Below, one piece after another: positions 37,055 through 43,486 of a stretch of 64,000 nucleotides of DNA (the stretch's first letter is position 1; every line of letters starts with the position of its first letter). The notes under the pieces were generated by a model. That model was not told the origin of the DNA and ran no database searches. It was given only the letters and a program-made list of their open reading frames with translations. The DNA is from Chryseobacterium oryctis (GTDB taxonomy: Bacteria; Bacteroidota; Bacteroidia; Flavobacteriales; Weeksellaceae), in contig NZ_JAPDHV010000001.1 of the NCBI RefSeq assembly GCF_025971925.1, positions 310,001 to 374,000 on the forward strand. The letters run 5' to 3'. The translations under genes and the position numbers were made by a program.

Positions 37055-37193
37055 TTTAAGTAAGGTAGGAATTCAAACAGAACTTGTATACGGTACGCTA
37101 CCAATTACGCCATCTGTATGTGCTCCAGAACAGGATTCGAACCTGTATAACCGCTCCTAACGAAGTAACTCTGTTTTACGACACTTACTTTAT
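37055..37193 (-). ncRNA. Y-RNA-like element Y3 with tRNA-like module
   Basis: Outer helix AAGTAAG/CTTACTT and inner helix AAACAGA/TCTGTTT are perfect. The 5' loop is TGTCGTA, the next strand TTACTTCG and the 3' side ends TTCCTAC, a variant of TTATTRC. A T arm ACAGG-TTCGAAT-CCTGT (37130-37146) precedes a D-arm-like GTAATTGGTAGCGTAC. The acceptor helix between them is weak (TCTG/CAGA), so permutation is likely but less clear than in Y5 to Y7. Confidence 0.75.
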
Positions 37194-37194
37194 A

Positions 37195-37271
37195 TTAAAT
37201 AGTTATTATTTTTTATTAAGGCAAAATTACTACCTTAGTGCGCATTATATTTACGCAGTTGAATTTATTTT
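37195..37271 (-). ncRNA. Possible degenerate element between Y2 and Y3
   Basis: This 77-nt gap in the array has a small hairpin (TAAGG with CCTTA) but lacks TGYCGT and TACTTCG. It may be a decayed array member or spacer. Confidence 0.25.
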
Positions 37272-37359
37272 TAAAACCAAGTAACAATTTTAAGAGTTTT
37301 GAATGTTATTCAAATTTTAAGTTTGACGATGAAACTCTTACATAACGACATTGGTTTAT
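37272..37359 (-). ncRNA. Y-RNA-like element Y2 (short form)
   Basis: Outer helix AAACCAA/TTGGTTT (7 bp) and inner helix TAAGAGTTT/AAACTCTTA (9 bp), both perfect. The 5' loop is TGTCGTTATG, the next strand TTTCATCG (a variant of TACTTCG) and the 3' loop ATTGTTAC. No tRNA module. Confidence 0.75.
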
Positions 37360-37436
37360 TTAAACCGAGCAATATAGTGAAAAGACTCATATTCAATTAA
37401 AAGTCGAAGGATTTCTTTTCTACGGCATCGGTTGTT
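37360..37436 (-). ncRNA. Y-RNA-like element Y1 (short form, first in array)
   Basis: Outer helix AACCGA/TCGGTT, inner helix GAAAAGA/TCTTTTC, 5' loop TGCCGTA, next strand TCCTTCG and 3' loop TATATTGC. It is the first array element after the TROVE gene in the direction of transcription and has no tRNA module. The whole array follows TROVE by about 360 nt, with no T-tailed terminator between, so co-transcription is likely. Confidence 0.8.
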
Positions 37437-37799
37437 TATGTTTTGTTCGTTTTGCCTTGAAGCAAAAGAACCAAAATTCAAGACTTGGAAACTCCGGCTA
37501 AAAATAACCTATACTCTCTAAAAATTCTAAAACTTGTGCGAATTTAATATTTACTCTTCATTTCTCTATTTATGTCGCGCTTCGAACAATAGAATTTTCT
37601 TAACGTTCGTATAGCTTATTTTCTTAACGCCTACATTTCCTAGGTCAGTTTATTTCATCTGGGTCTTTCCTAGCTTACCTAATTTTAAATTTAGTTCTTG
37701 TTTTCTTTTTTCCAATTTTTAGGTTGAATAAAAACAAAAGCGGGAAATAGCTTCTAAAAAATTAATGGTTATTAGTTTTATTTTTAAAAGCAGTGCCTT
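37437..37799 (-). other. TROVE to Y-RNA spacer with hairpin and short repeats
   Basis: This spacer has no frame of note. A hairpin at 37445-37471 pairs GTTC-TTTTGC with GCAAAA-GAAC around a single bulged base. Short direct repeats occur: ATTTTCTTAACG twice (near 37590 and 37630) and TTTCCTAG twice (near 37650 and 37670). The last flanks a possible CTAGG hairpin. These may be processing signals or decayed RNA elements. Confidence 0.4.
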
Positions 37800-39317
37800 T
37801 TACAGCACTACTTTTTTAATCATTTCTACTGCTGATTTTCGATCTTCCAAAGCGTTCAGTACATCGAAAATTTTGTCTGACCAACCTGCAATAAGATATA
37901 CATCATTTTTTCTGACATCCAACGGTTGTTTTCCGTAACCTGCCAAATCAAAAATATACAATTTTGCATTCGGATTGATTTTTTTATACTGATTCCATGA
38001 ATTTTCAAAGGAATTACCTCCTCTGTTGCTATCCCAAAGCTGAGTATCAGTGAACAACATTACTTTATCCACGATTTCTTTTCTTTTAATCAAATCTTCA
38101 ATTACCAGATAACCGTTCGTAGAATAACCAACCTCACCTTCTCTTTTATAGAAAGCATCTACATTTCTCAGTATACCATTTTTAGGCATCGGAACTCTCT
38201 TCCAACGGTCACCAAACATACCCGTGATAACATTTTTGCACTGTGACTGCAAAATCATCGACATCAACAAACCTATATCATACAACAGAACTTTAGATTT
38301 TGGAGACACTGATTTTTGCATAGAACCCGATACGTCTGCTGCAATCACAACCGAAGTATCAAAGCCAAAACCTTTGATGTTTTTTGCACTCATCATCACT
38401 GCATCTTCCAAGGCTTCCAAAATTGATGACAGATATTTTGAATCAATATTTTTCAGTTCTCTATACGCCGCCAAAAATCTGAAAGGCAATTGTTTTGAAT
38501 TTTTCACTGCTTTTTCATCCGACAGATAATTACATACTTTATAAATCGCATCGGAGGAAACATTAGCCTCCAAGATATTTCTCAGGTTTCGCAAGGTTGC
38601 CATATAACCTAGTTTATTACTGAAAATCAGTTCTTCCCATTTGTTTTTAAATGCTGATTTTCTGTCTGCATCATTAGCAAATTTTTGCTGACCCAAAACC
38701 GAAAGTTCAACTTCCCAAGTGTATGGAGTTTCCAACGTATCGTTTACAATTTTGTTGAAAATTGTTTGTTGATTATCATCTTTTGCTTTCGGGTGAACCA
38801 AAAACAATGCATCTTTCAATGTTACATCTGCTTTTCTGTTGTATTTTGCGAATTGATATTCATCAAATTTATTGAAAGATTTCACCAAACCTTTTTGGAT
38901 TTGCTTTGAAAGTTTATTCAGTTTTTTAACCTCTGTTCTTTGGTTAGCCAATTGGTAATACGCTAATAACTCGGTGATTTCATCTGCTCTTTGAACAACT
39001 CCGTCAACAGTTCTGCTTACCAAATCTGTACCCGAAACCTGCTTTGCCAATTCAGTCGTCAACACCAACGGAATAGAGCGCAAATGCATATCTTTTCTTG
39101 CATACACCGCCAATTTCGCAACAAATTCTGGGTCGTTTTTCAAAATCAGAGACTGAATTCTCGCCAATCTGTCATTTCCTTTTTCATAAGTAGTATTTGA
39201 TAATCCTGTTGTAACAACAGCACTGTATAATTCTTCCGCAGGTGTCATTGTATATGCTTTCGCACCTTCGTAGTTCACCACTACTTTATTCTCTTTTCTA
39301 AAAAAATTAAATTTCAT
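37800..39317 (-). CDS. rsr: TROVE domain protein (Ro60/Rsr orthologue)
   Basis: The protein is 505 aa from ATG 39317 (MKFNFFRKENK); the more distal ATG at 39392 lies upstream of the -7 box. The N-terminal TROVE HEAT-repeat ring (about residues 20-330) includes LYSAVVTTGLSNTTYEKGNDRLARI, DLVSRTVDGVVQRADEI and LRNLRNILEANVSS. A C-terminal vWA domain carries the MIDAS motif AADVSGSMQ. Ro60 proteins bind Y RNAs and misfolded or 3'-ended RNAs and tether exonucleases such as PNPase for RNA surveillance. The eight Y-RNA-like elements downstream fit this exactly. The promoter carries a perfect palindromic operator shared with two other units. Confidence 0.95.
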   Translation of the reverse strand: MKFNFFRKENKVVVNYEGAKAYTMTPAEELYSAVVTTGLSNTTYEKGNDRLARIQSLILKNDPEFVAKLAVYARKDMHLRSIPLVLTTELAKQVSGTDLVSRTVDGVVQRADEITELLAYYQLANQRTEVKKLNKLSKQIQKGLVKSFNKFDEYQFAKYNRKADVTLKDALFLVHPKAKDDNQQTIFNKIVNDTLETPYTWEVELSVLGQQKFANDADRKSAFKNKWEELIFSNKLGYMATLRNLRNILEANVSSDAIYKVCNYLSDEKAVKNSKQLPFRFLAAYRELKNIDSKYLSSILEALEDAVMMSAKNIKGFGFDTSVVIAADVSGSMQKSVSPKSKVLLYDIGLLMSMILQSQCKNVITGMFGDRWKRVPMPKNGILRNVDAFYKREGEVGYSTNGYLVIEDLIKRKEIVDKVMLFTDTQLWDSNRGGNSFENSWNQYKKINPNAKLYIFDLAGYGKQPLDVRKNDVYLIAGWSDKIFDVLNALEDRKSAVEMIKKVVL

Positions 39318-39378
39318 AATTACTGTTTTTTTGTTAAACATTATCGGAGAATTGTCATCTTCTCTCTGATTTCTGATG

Positions 39379-39417
39379 CAAAGTAAAAACATAATTACGC
39401 AATCATTTTGCGTAATT
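39379..39417 (-). promoter_or_regulatory. TROVE promoter with palindromic operator
   Basis: The minus strand has -7 box TTACTTTG (39379-39386). Six bases upstream lies an operator with perfect 10-bp arms AATTACGCAA (39393-39402) and TTGCGTAATT (39408-39417), 5 nt apart. It covers roughly -18 to -42. The same ACGCAA/TTGCGT core, at the same distance from the -7 box, occurs at 42093-42127 and 57775-57810. Confidence 0.8.
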
Positions 39418-39524
39418 AAAAATTTTATAAAATTTTTCTATTATTTGTTTCGAATAAAGAAATTAACGGTTCTCAATTTTTGGAAATTCGTTTTTTAGCT
39501 TTGTTTATATCAAAAGAATAAGCT

Positions 39525-39971
39525 ATGATTAAAGGATTATATGAAACGCATATTCAGGTAAGCAATTTGGAAAATGCTGTACAGTTTTATACTGAAGTTT
39601 TAGGATTAGAATTAGCTCATAGAGACGAGAATCGACCAATCGCTTTTTTGTGGATTGGAAAAAACAAAGTATCAATGCTTGGACTATGGGAACAAAAAGA
39701 AAATTTGCAGACAAGGCATTTTGCTTTTACGGCGGATAAAGAAGATATTTTGAATTACTCTATAGAATTTTTAAAAAATAAAGACTTAAAACCTTACAAT
39801 TTTTTAAAAGACGGAATTGAAAAGCCAATGGTTTTCGCATGGATGCCCGCTTTAGCAATATATTTTAATGACCCCGACGGAAATCAGCTAGAATTCATTT
39901 CTATTTTGGAAGGTGACGGAAAACCAGAGCTAGGTGTCCTTTCTTATGAGGAGTGGCTGGAGAAAAAATAG
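39525..39971 (+). CDS. VOC family protein (glyoxalase/dioxygenase fold)
   Basis: This 148-aa protein has the paired beta-alpha-beta-beta-beta modules of the vicinal oxygen chelate family: GLYETHIQVSNLENAVQFYTEVLGLEL at the start and MPALAIYFNDPDGNQLEFISIL near the end. His8 and the terminal Glu sit at metal-ligand positions. Substrate unknown. It is the only plus-strand gene inside the RNA island and ends at a bidirectional terminator facing the tRNA-like RNA, so it may be an unrelated passenger. Confidence 0.85.
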   Translation: MIKGLYETHIQVSNLENAVQFYTEVLGLELAHRDENRPIAFLWIGKNKVSMLGLWEQKENLQTRHFAFTADKEDILNYSIEFLKNKDLKPYNFLKDGIEKPMVFAWMPALAIYFNDPDGNQLEFISILEGDGKPELGVLSYEEWLEKK

Positions 39972-39972
39972 A

Positions 39973-40008
39973 AAAAGACAAGTTTAAAATTTAAACTTGT
40001 CTTTTTTG
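39973..40008. terminator. Bidirectional terminator (VOC gene / tRNA-like RNA)
   Basis: An almost uninterrupted inverted repeat, AAAAAGACAAGTTTAAA with TTTAAACTTGTCTTTTT, carries T runs on both sides. It ends the VOC gene and the minus-strand RNA that follows the SPFH gene. Confidence 0.85.
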
Positions 40009-40009
40009 T

Positions 40010-40201
40010 AGCCTTGATGAGACTCGAACTCACATTCCCTACTGGCATTGCGGCTGTAAATACGCTTCCCTACTTTCCCTAAACAATTTCGGTGCATCTG
40101 TAAACTCTACCCATTAGTCCGCGCAGGTCTAACCGGAATATCCGCAAACTCTACGGTTAGTAAATTTTACCGTAGGCTTTTCCTTTTAAGCTACAAGGCT
40201 G
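40010..40201 (-). ncRNA. 192-nt tRNA-like RNA with large insert, downstream of the SPFH gene
   Basis: The ends form a tRNA frame: acceptor AGCCTTG/CAAGGCT (7 bp, perfect), D arm GCTT/AAGC and T arm GTGAG-TTCGAGT-CTCAT. In place of a normal anticodon arm and variable loop there are about 125 nt. This insert contains a CTACGGT/ACCGTAG hairpin, a TTGCGG/CCGCAA closing helix and a nested D-arm-like ACT-AATGGGTAG-AGT. The phrase AAACTCTAC followed within 4 nt by TTAGT (plus strand) occurs twice, hinting at an internal duplication. It lies 57 nt after the SPFH stop. Published surveys of RNA repair describe SPFH proteins linked to a novel tRNA-like RNA, which this may be. It is not tmRNA: no tag frame or alanine-type acceptor. 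Confidence 0.7.
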
Positions 40202-40258
40202 ATTACAAGACAGATTTTGAAACTCAAAACCTGCCTTTATAATAATGGATATTATTTC

Positions 40259-41356
40259 CTATTTTGCAAAAATTTCTTTTAACTGAGAGACAATATTACT
40301 GTTTCCGGAAACGGTAATATCTCCAATTTTGTCGGCAATTTTTTCCATATATTCCATTTCTTTCAGCTTCCAAAGAACTTCATTTTCTTCCATCAATTTT
40401 GCTGTATTCAGCAAACTTCTGGTAGAAGCTGTTTCTTCACGTCTCATAATGGTATTTGCCTGAGCTTTTTTCTCAGCAATCAAAACCTGATTCATAATTT
40501 CCTTCATTTCACCAGTCAAAATAACATCTCTAATTCCTGCATCAGAAACTTTCAGTCCTAAATCATCAGCTTTGTTTCCAAGATTTTCAAGAATTTCTTT
40601 TCCTACGTTATCTTTCTTCACCAGCAACTCATCCAAAGTCAATGCTCCGACAAATTCACGCAAAGCCAACTGCATCAGAATATACAATTGCTTGTCATAT
40701 TCTTTGTTTTCCATCAATGCTTTTTCGATGTTTTCCACCTGAAAACGTACATAAAAGTTGATACGAAGCATCGCCTTATCTTTCGTTAACAATTCCTGAC
40801 CTGCAATTTCCATTTGTTGCATTCTTGTATCAATAGATTTTACATCAACAGAAATTTCGTTATTCCAGAAGTAATAAGTTCCTGAATCAAGCACCTTTTC
40901 CAATTTACCATCAATCAACAGCAAGCCTTTGTACTGATTTGTTATTACGAATTTCCTTATGAAATTTTTCAATTTCATATTTTCAAGAATCGTTTTGGAG
41001 ATTTTTTCTGTAATCTCAACTTTCGTTAAGTCTATTTTTTGAAATTCTCTGTTCAAAATTCCTTTCCAGAAAGCATATTGTCCTACATTCAAGACCTCTT
41101 TGAAAATTCCTTTTTCATACAACAAAACAATCTCCCCATCTTTTACCTCTATCACTTCCAGCATAGAAACCAAGGTTTCATTCTTCAATAAAAGGTCAAT
41201 ATCATTTTCTGAATTGAATTTATTTTTCATCTCATGAATTTCCACTGATTTATTCCCAAAAATCCAATATTTACCTTCTTTCAAAACATCAATTAAGTTT
41301 CCGTTTTTGAAAACCAACCCTGTTTCATTAGCCTTAATTTGTACGTTCTTTATCAT
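40259..41356 (-). CDS. SPFH/band-7 (slipin-like) protein of RNA repair type
   Basis: This 365-aa protein has an SPFH/band-7 domain (about residues 140-310; VDVKSIDTRMQQMEIAGQELLTKDKAMLRINFYVRFQV and LNTAKLMEENEVLWKLKEMEYMEKI at the end). It has no N-terminal membrane helix, unlike classical slipins or stomatins; instead there is a repeated beta-rich N-terminal part. Soluble SPFH proteins with TROVE, RNA ligase or RtcB neighbours are recognised in RNA repair loci as likely ring-shaped scaffolds for a tRNA-like RNA. Here the RNA is directly downstream (40010-40201) and TROVE lies close by. Confidence 0.88.
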   Translation of the reverse strand: MIKNVQIKANETGLVFKNGNLIDVLKEGKYWIFGNKSVEIHEMKNKFNSENDIDLLLKNETLVSMLEVIEVKDGEIVLLYEKGIFKEVLNVGQYAFWKGILNREFQKIDLTKVEITEKISKTILENMKLKNFIRKFVITNQYKGLLLIDGKLEKVLDSGTYYFWNNEISVDVKSIDTRMQQMEIAGQELLTKDKAMLRINFYVRFQVENIEKALMENKEYDKQLYILMQLALREFVGALTLDELLVKKDNVGKEILENLGNKADDLGLKVSDAGIRDVILTGEMKEIMNQVLIAEKKAQANTIMRREETASTRSLLNTAKLMEENEVLWKLKEMEYMEKIADKIGDITVSGNSNIVSQLKEIFAK

Positions 41357-41735
41357 CTTTTTATATTTTATTCGTTATTAATTTTAATTATTAAAAGGAA
41401 AATCCAGAGTCTCTTCTTCCAAAAACAGCGGAAGCAAAGTCTTTCAGAAAAATCTATTTATTTTAGAATAGTATTTTCAAATTGATTTTCGAAAATTCTG
41501 ATTTCATATATTTCATTCAACGTCTATCATTTGCAAGCAAAAAATATCTGTTATTTGATTTTATATTAAAATTCTAACTTTAGAAAAGTTCATTTAAAAA
41601 TCATTTATTCTTCAATTCAACTTCATTTTCAGAAAACATCTTTTCTTACAGGCTTTTTCAAAATGTTGATTCAACAACTGAAAAAATTCCAGATTTTTCC
41701 ATGAATATTTTTAATGAGAATATTCGAAACTCTAA
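41357..41735. other. AT-rich leader of the SPFH gene
   Basis: This stretch of nearly 380 nt between the tandem tRNA-like RNA's terminator and the SPFH start is AT-rich and holds no frame or clear tRNA arm. It presumably includes the SPFH promoter, but no good TAnnTTTG was found. Confidence 0.4.
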
Positions 41736-41765
41736 TAAAAAATAGATTTTGAGTCTATTTTCAAC
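41736..41765 (-). terminator. Terminator of the tandem tRNA-like RNA
   Basis: Minus-strand arms AAAATAGA and TCTATTTT around CTCAAAA are followed by a T run. Confidence 0.75.
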
Positions 41766-42087
41766 CTACGTTAAAAATGTAGTGCTCTGACCAGACTGAG
41801 CTACCTCGTGCGAAACGAGAGTGGGATTCGAACCCACGCAAAAATCTATTGTTCTACCATTGAACTATATCCCCTTTCGAGAGATAGAAGGACTCGAACC
41901 TTCACCCGATAGAGCCGTGTGAGATTTTTTGGAAAACCTCGAAACCTTCAAGTCAAGCTGAACAGAATAAATTTATGTTTCTCAACAAATTCCTCTGCAA
42001 TAGTGCTATACAGAAACACCCAACTAGACCTGCCTGATATTTTGACTAAAATCTGTTTTTCAAAATTTTAGTATTATTTCATTTTGA
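41766..42087 (-). ncRNA. RNA with tandem permuted tRNA-like modules (Lys-type anticodon TTT)
   Basis: Transcription from the -7 box at 42093-42100 to the terminator at 41736-41765 gives an RNA of about 350 nt. It contains, 5' to 3', a T arm GAAGG-TTCGAGT-CCTTC (41887-41903), acceptor strands TATCTC and GGGATA around a short linker, and a D arm GTTCAATGGTAGAAC. A second T arm GTGGG-TTCGAAT-CCCAC (41821-41837) follows, then acceptor strands CTCGT/ACGAG around TTCGC, a D arm GTAGCTCAGTCTGGTCAGAGC and an anticodon arm with loop TTTTTAA (TTT). Both modules are in T-acceptor-D order, i.e. permuted. The 5' part folds into CAGGTC/GACTTG and GTTTCT/AGAAAC helices. It lacks the TGYCGT/TACTTCG marks of the Y1-Y8 family. 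Confidence 0.75.
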
Positions 42088-42092
42088 TGATG

Positions 42093-42127
42093 CAAAGTAA
42101 ACGACCAATTACGCAATCTTTTTGCGT
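42093..42127 (-). promoter_or_regulatory. Promoter of the tandem tRNA-like RNA, shared operator
   Basis: The minus strand has TTACTTTG (42093-42100) followed by GCATCA, identical to the TROVE promoter, and TTGCGTAATT (42107-42116) exactly 6 nt upstream. The far half ACGCAA lies after 5 nt. Spacing to the -7 box is the same as at TROVE. Confidence 0.8.
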
Positions 42128-42163
42128 TCTAATTTTTATTTTGATTTTTTATATAAAAACAAA

Positions 42164-42190
42164 AAACTCCCTCATAAAAGGGAGTAATTA
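42164..42190 (-). terminator. Terminator after the exonuclease gene
   Basis: Minus-strand arms ACTCCCT and AGGGAGT with a short loop, then a T run, about 25 nt past the stop codon. Confidence 0.75.
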
Positions 42191-42212
42191 TTGCACATTT
42201 TAAATTCCTATA

Positions 42213-42764
42213 TTAGTATTGATTTAAACACCAATATAAAATCTTCGCAATATTTTTGGCATCATCTACGCCTCTATGGTGAGTACCTTCAAGTTTGAGA
42301 TTCAATTCTCCTAAAGCTCTCGCCATCCCAACGCTTTTGCGTACAGTTGGATGCAATTCTCCAAATAAAGTCTTTACATTAATATGGTCATAACTCAAAG
42401 GATAATCTAAATTGAATCTTCTTGCCTGATTTTGAAGCATATTCAAATCATAGTTTCCGTAACTAGCCCAAGTCAGGTCTTCTGAATCATATTCTGCTCT
42501 CAGGATATCAAAAGCATCATCCAGCAAAACGCCTTCATCATCAAGCATTTTCTGGGTAATAGAAGTAAGTTCCGTACAAAAAGGACTTACTTTTGAAAAT
42601 TGAGGTTTTACTAAAATCCCCTCATTTTGTGAAATCTCACCAGTTTTTGCATTCATAATACATACACCGATTTCTATAATTTCACTTTCCTGACCTCTTG
42701 GCGGTCGGTCATCCCAACACGTTGCCTCAAGGTCTATAATTAATATATTATCTGTTGTTTTCAT
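42213..42764 (-). CDS. DEDDh 3'-5' exonuclease (ERI-1/KapD-like)
   Basis: This 183-aa protein has the DEDDh set: IIDLEATCW (Asp and Glu, residues 11 and 13), ASYGNYDLNML (Asp) and HHRGVDDAKNIA (His and Asp). The phrase DLEATCWDD with EIIEIG is typical of the ERI-1/KapD group, whose members trim structured RNA 3' ends. Within an RNA repair neighbourhood it probably processes 3' termini of damaged RNA or of the array RNAs; this is inference. It follows the phosphoesterase gene by about 100 nt. Confidence 0.9.
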   Translation of the reverse strand: MKTTDNILIIDLEATCWDDRPPRGQESEIIEIGVCIMNAKTGEISQNEGILVKPQFSKVSPFCTELTSITQKMLDDEGVLLDDAFDILRAEYDSEDLTWASYGNYDLNMLQNQARRFNLDYPLSYDHINVKTLFGELHPTVRKSVGMARALGELNLKLEGTHHRGVDDAKNIAKILYWCLNQY

Positions 42765-42799
42765 TGTTTAAAAATTTAATTATTAAAGGATTAAAAATG

Positions 42800-42863
42800 G
42801 ATGTAAGAAAACTATAGCTTCTGCAATGCATATTTCTCTTTGGCATCCAACTTTCCTTACATC
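42800..42863 (-). repeat. Long stem-loop between phosphoesterase and exonuclease genes
   Basis: Arms GATGTAAGGAAA and TTTTCTTACATC (12 bp, one wobble) enclose a 40-nt loop with a small TTGG/CCAA pairing and the phrase GCAGAAGCTATAG. That phrase resembles the GCAGAAGATCTTTA loops of the hairpin RNAs at 46 kb. Could be a terminator, a processing site or another small structured RNA. Confidence 0.4.
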
Positions 42864-43426
42864 TAATTTCTTGGCGCAAACGGTGGCGTCCATTTTTTCT
42901 TTTTCATCACTTCTTTCACTTCTTGGTAAGAAATGGGATAGAAATGATGACAATCTACTCCGACATCAATGCTTAAAGCCATTTCATCATCAGGTAGTGT
43001 TCCGTGTGAATGCCCGTAAAGCTGCCAGATTCCACGATGAGAGCCGTTCCATGTCCGCATGGAATAATGAAAAAGAATAATCTTTTGTTTTCCCTGATTC
43101 GCTTCTTCATCTTCTACATAAAGTTCATGATAATCTTTAATCCACTCAAATCTGTCGGGTACCCGAAGAGCGGAATATTCGTGATTCCCTTTTATTAAAT
43201 GAATTTTGCCATTCAATTTACTTAAGACTTCCTTTGTAAAATCCGGTTTACCTAAACTCACATCACCTAAATGATAAACAATATCGTTGACATCAACTTT
43301 CTCATTCCATCTTCTGATAAGTTCTTCGTTCATTTGTTCCAAAGACTCAAAAGGTCTTTCGGAGAATTTTATAATATTTTCGTGACCAAAATGATGGTCC
43401 GCCGTAAAAAATATATTTGGTTTCAT
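42863..43426 (-). CDS. Calcineurin-like metallophosphoesterase
   Basis: This 187-aa single-domain phosphoesterase has the metal-binding blocks TADHHFGHENII, HLGDVSLG, LIKGNHEYS and LFHYSMRTWNG...LYGHSHG. The short size and HHFGHENI opening are typical of the small phosphoesterases often carried by phages and repair loci. In RNA repair, a phosphatase or phosphodiesterase is needed to remove 2',3'-cyclic or 3'-phosphate before ligation. Its position right after the RNA ligase gene suggests that role; direct evidence is lacking. Confidence 0.88.
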   Translation of the reverse strand: MKPNIFFTADHHFGHENIIKFSERPFESLEQMNEELIRRWNEKVDVNDIVYHLGDVSLGKPDFTKEVLSKLNGKIHLIKGNHEYSALRVPDRFEWIKDYHELYVEDEEANQGKQKIILFHYSMRTWNGSHRGIWQLYGHSHGTLPDDEMALSIDVGVDCHHFYPISYQEVKEVMKKKKWTPPFAPRN

Positions 43427-43455
43427 TTTTTAATTGTTTTTAAATATTTATATAA

Positions 43456-43486
43456 AAAAGTTTCGATAAATACTTACCGAAACTAA
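43456..43486 (-). terminator. Terminator after the RNA ligase gene
   Basis: Minus-strand arms AGTTTCG and CGAAACT with a 12-nt loop, followed by six T. It begins at the ligase stop codon and separates it from the phosphoesterase. Confidence 0.7.

Noticed and set aside
37084..37284. 66-aa open frame on the plus strand
   Set aside because: It lies across Y-RNA-like elements Y2 and Y3 on the other strand and has no coding character.
36395..37436. Repeated CGAAGTA...TACGRCA motifs looking like a CRISPR or repeat array
   Set aside because: The repeats are irregularly spaced, differ in sequence and are halves of paired helices with tRNA-like arms between; there are no uniform repeats, spacers or cas genes.
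40010..40201. tmRNA (ssrA)
   Set aside because: The acceptor lacks the alanine G-U identity pair and CCA, and I see no resume codon followed by a hydrophobic tag peptide; the extra sequence is rich in tRNA-like arms instead.
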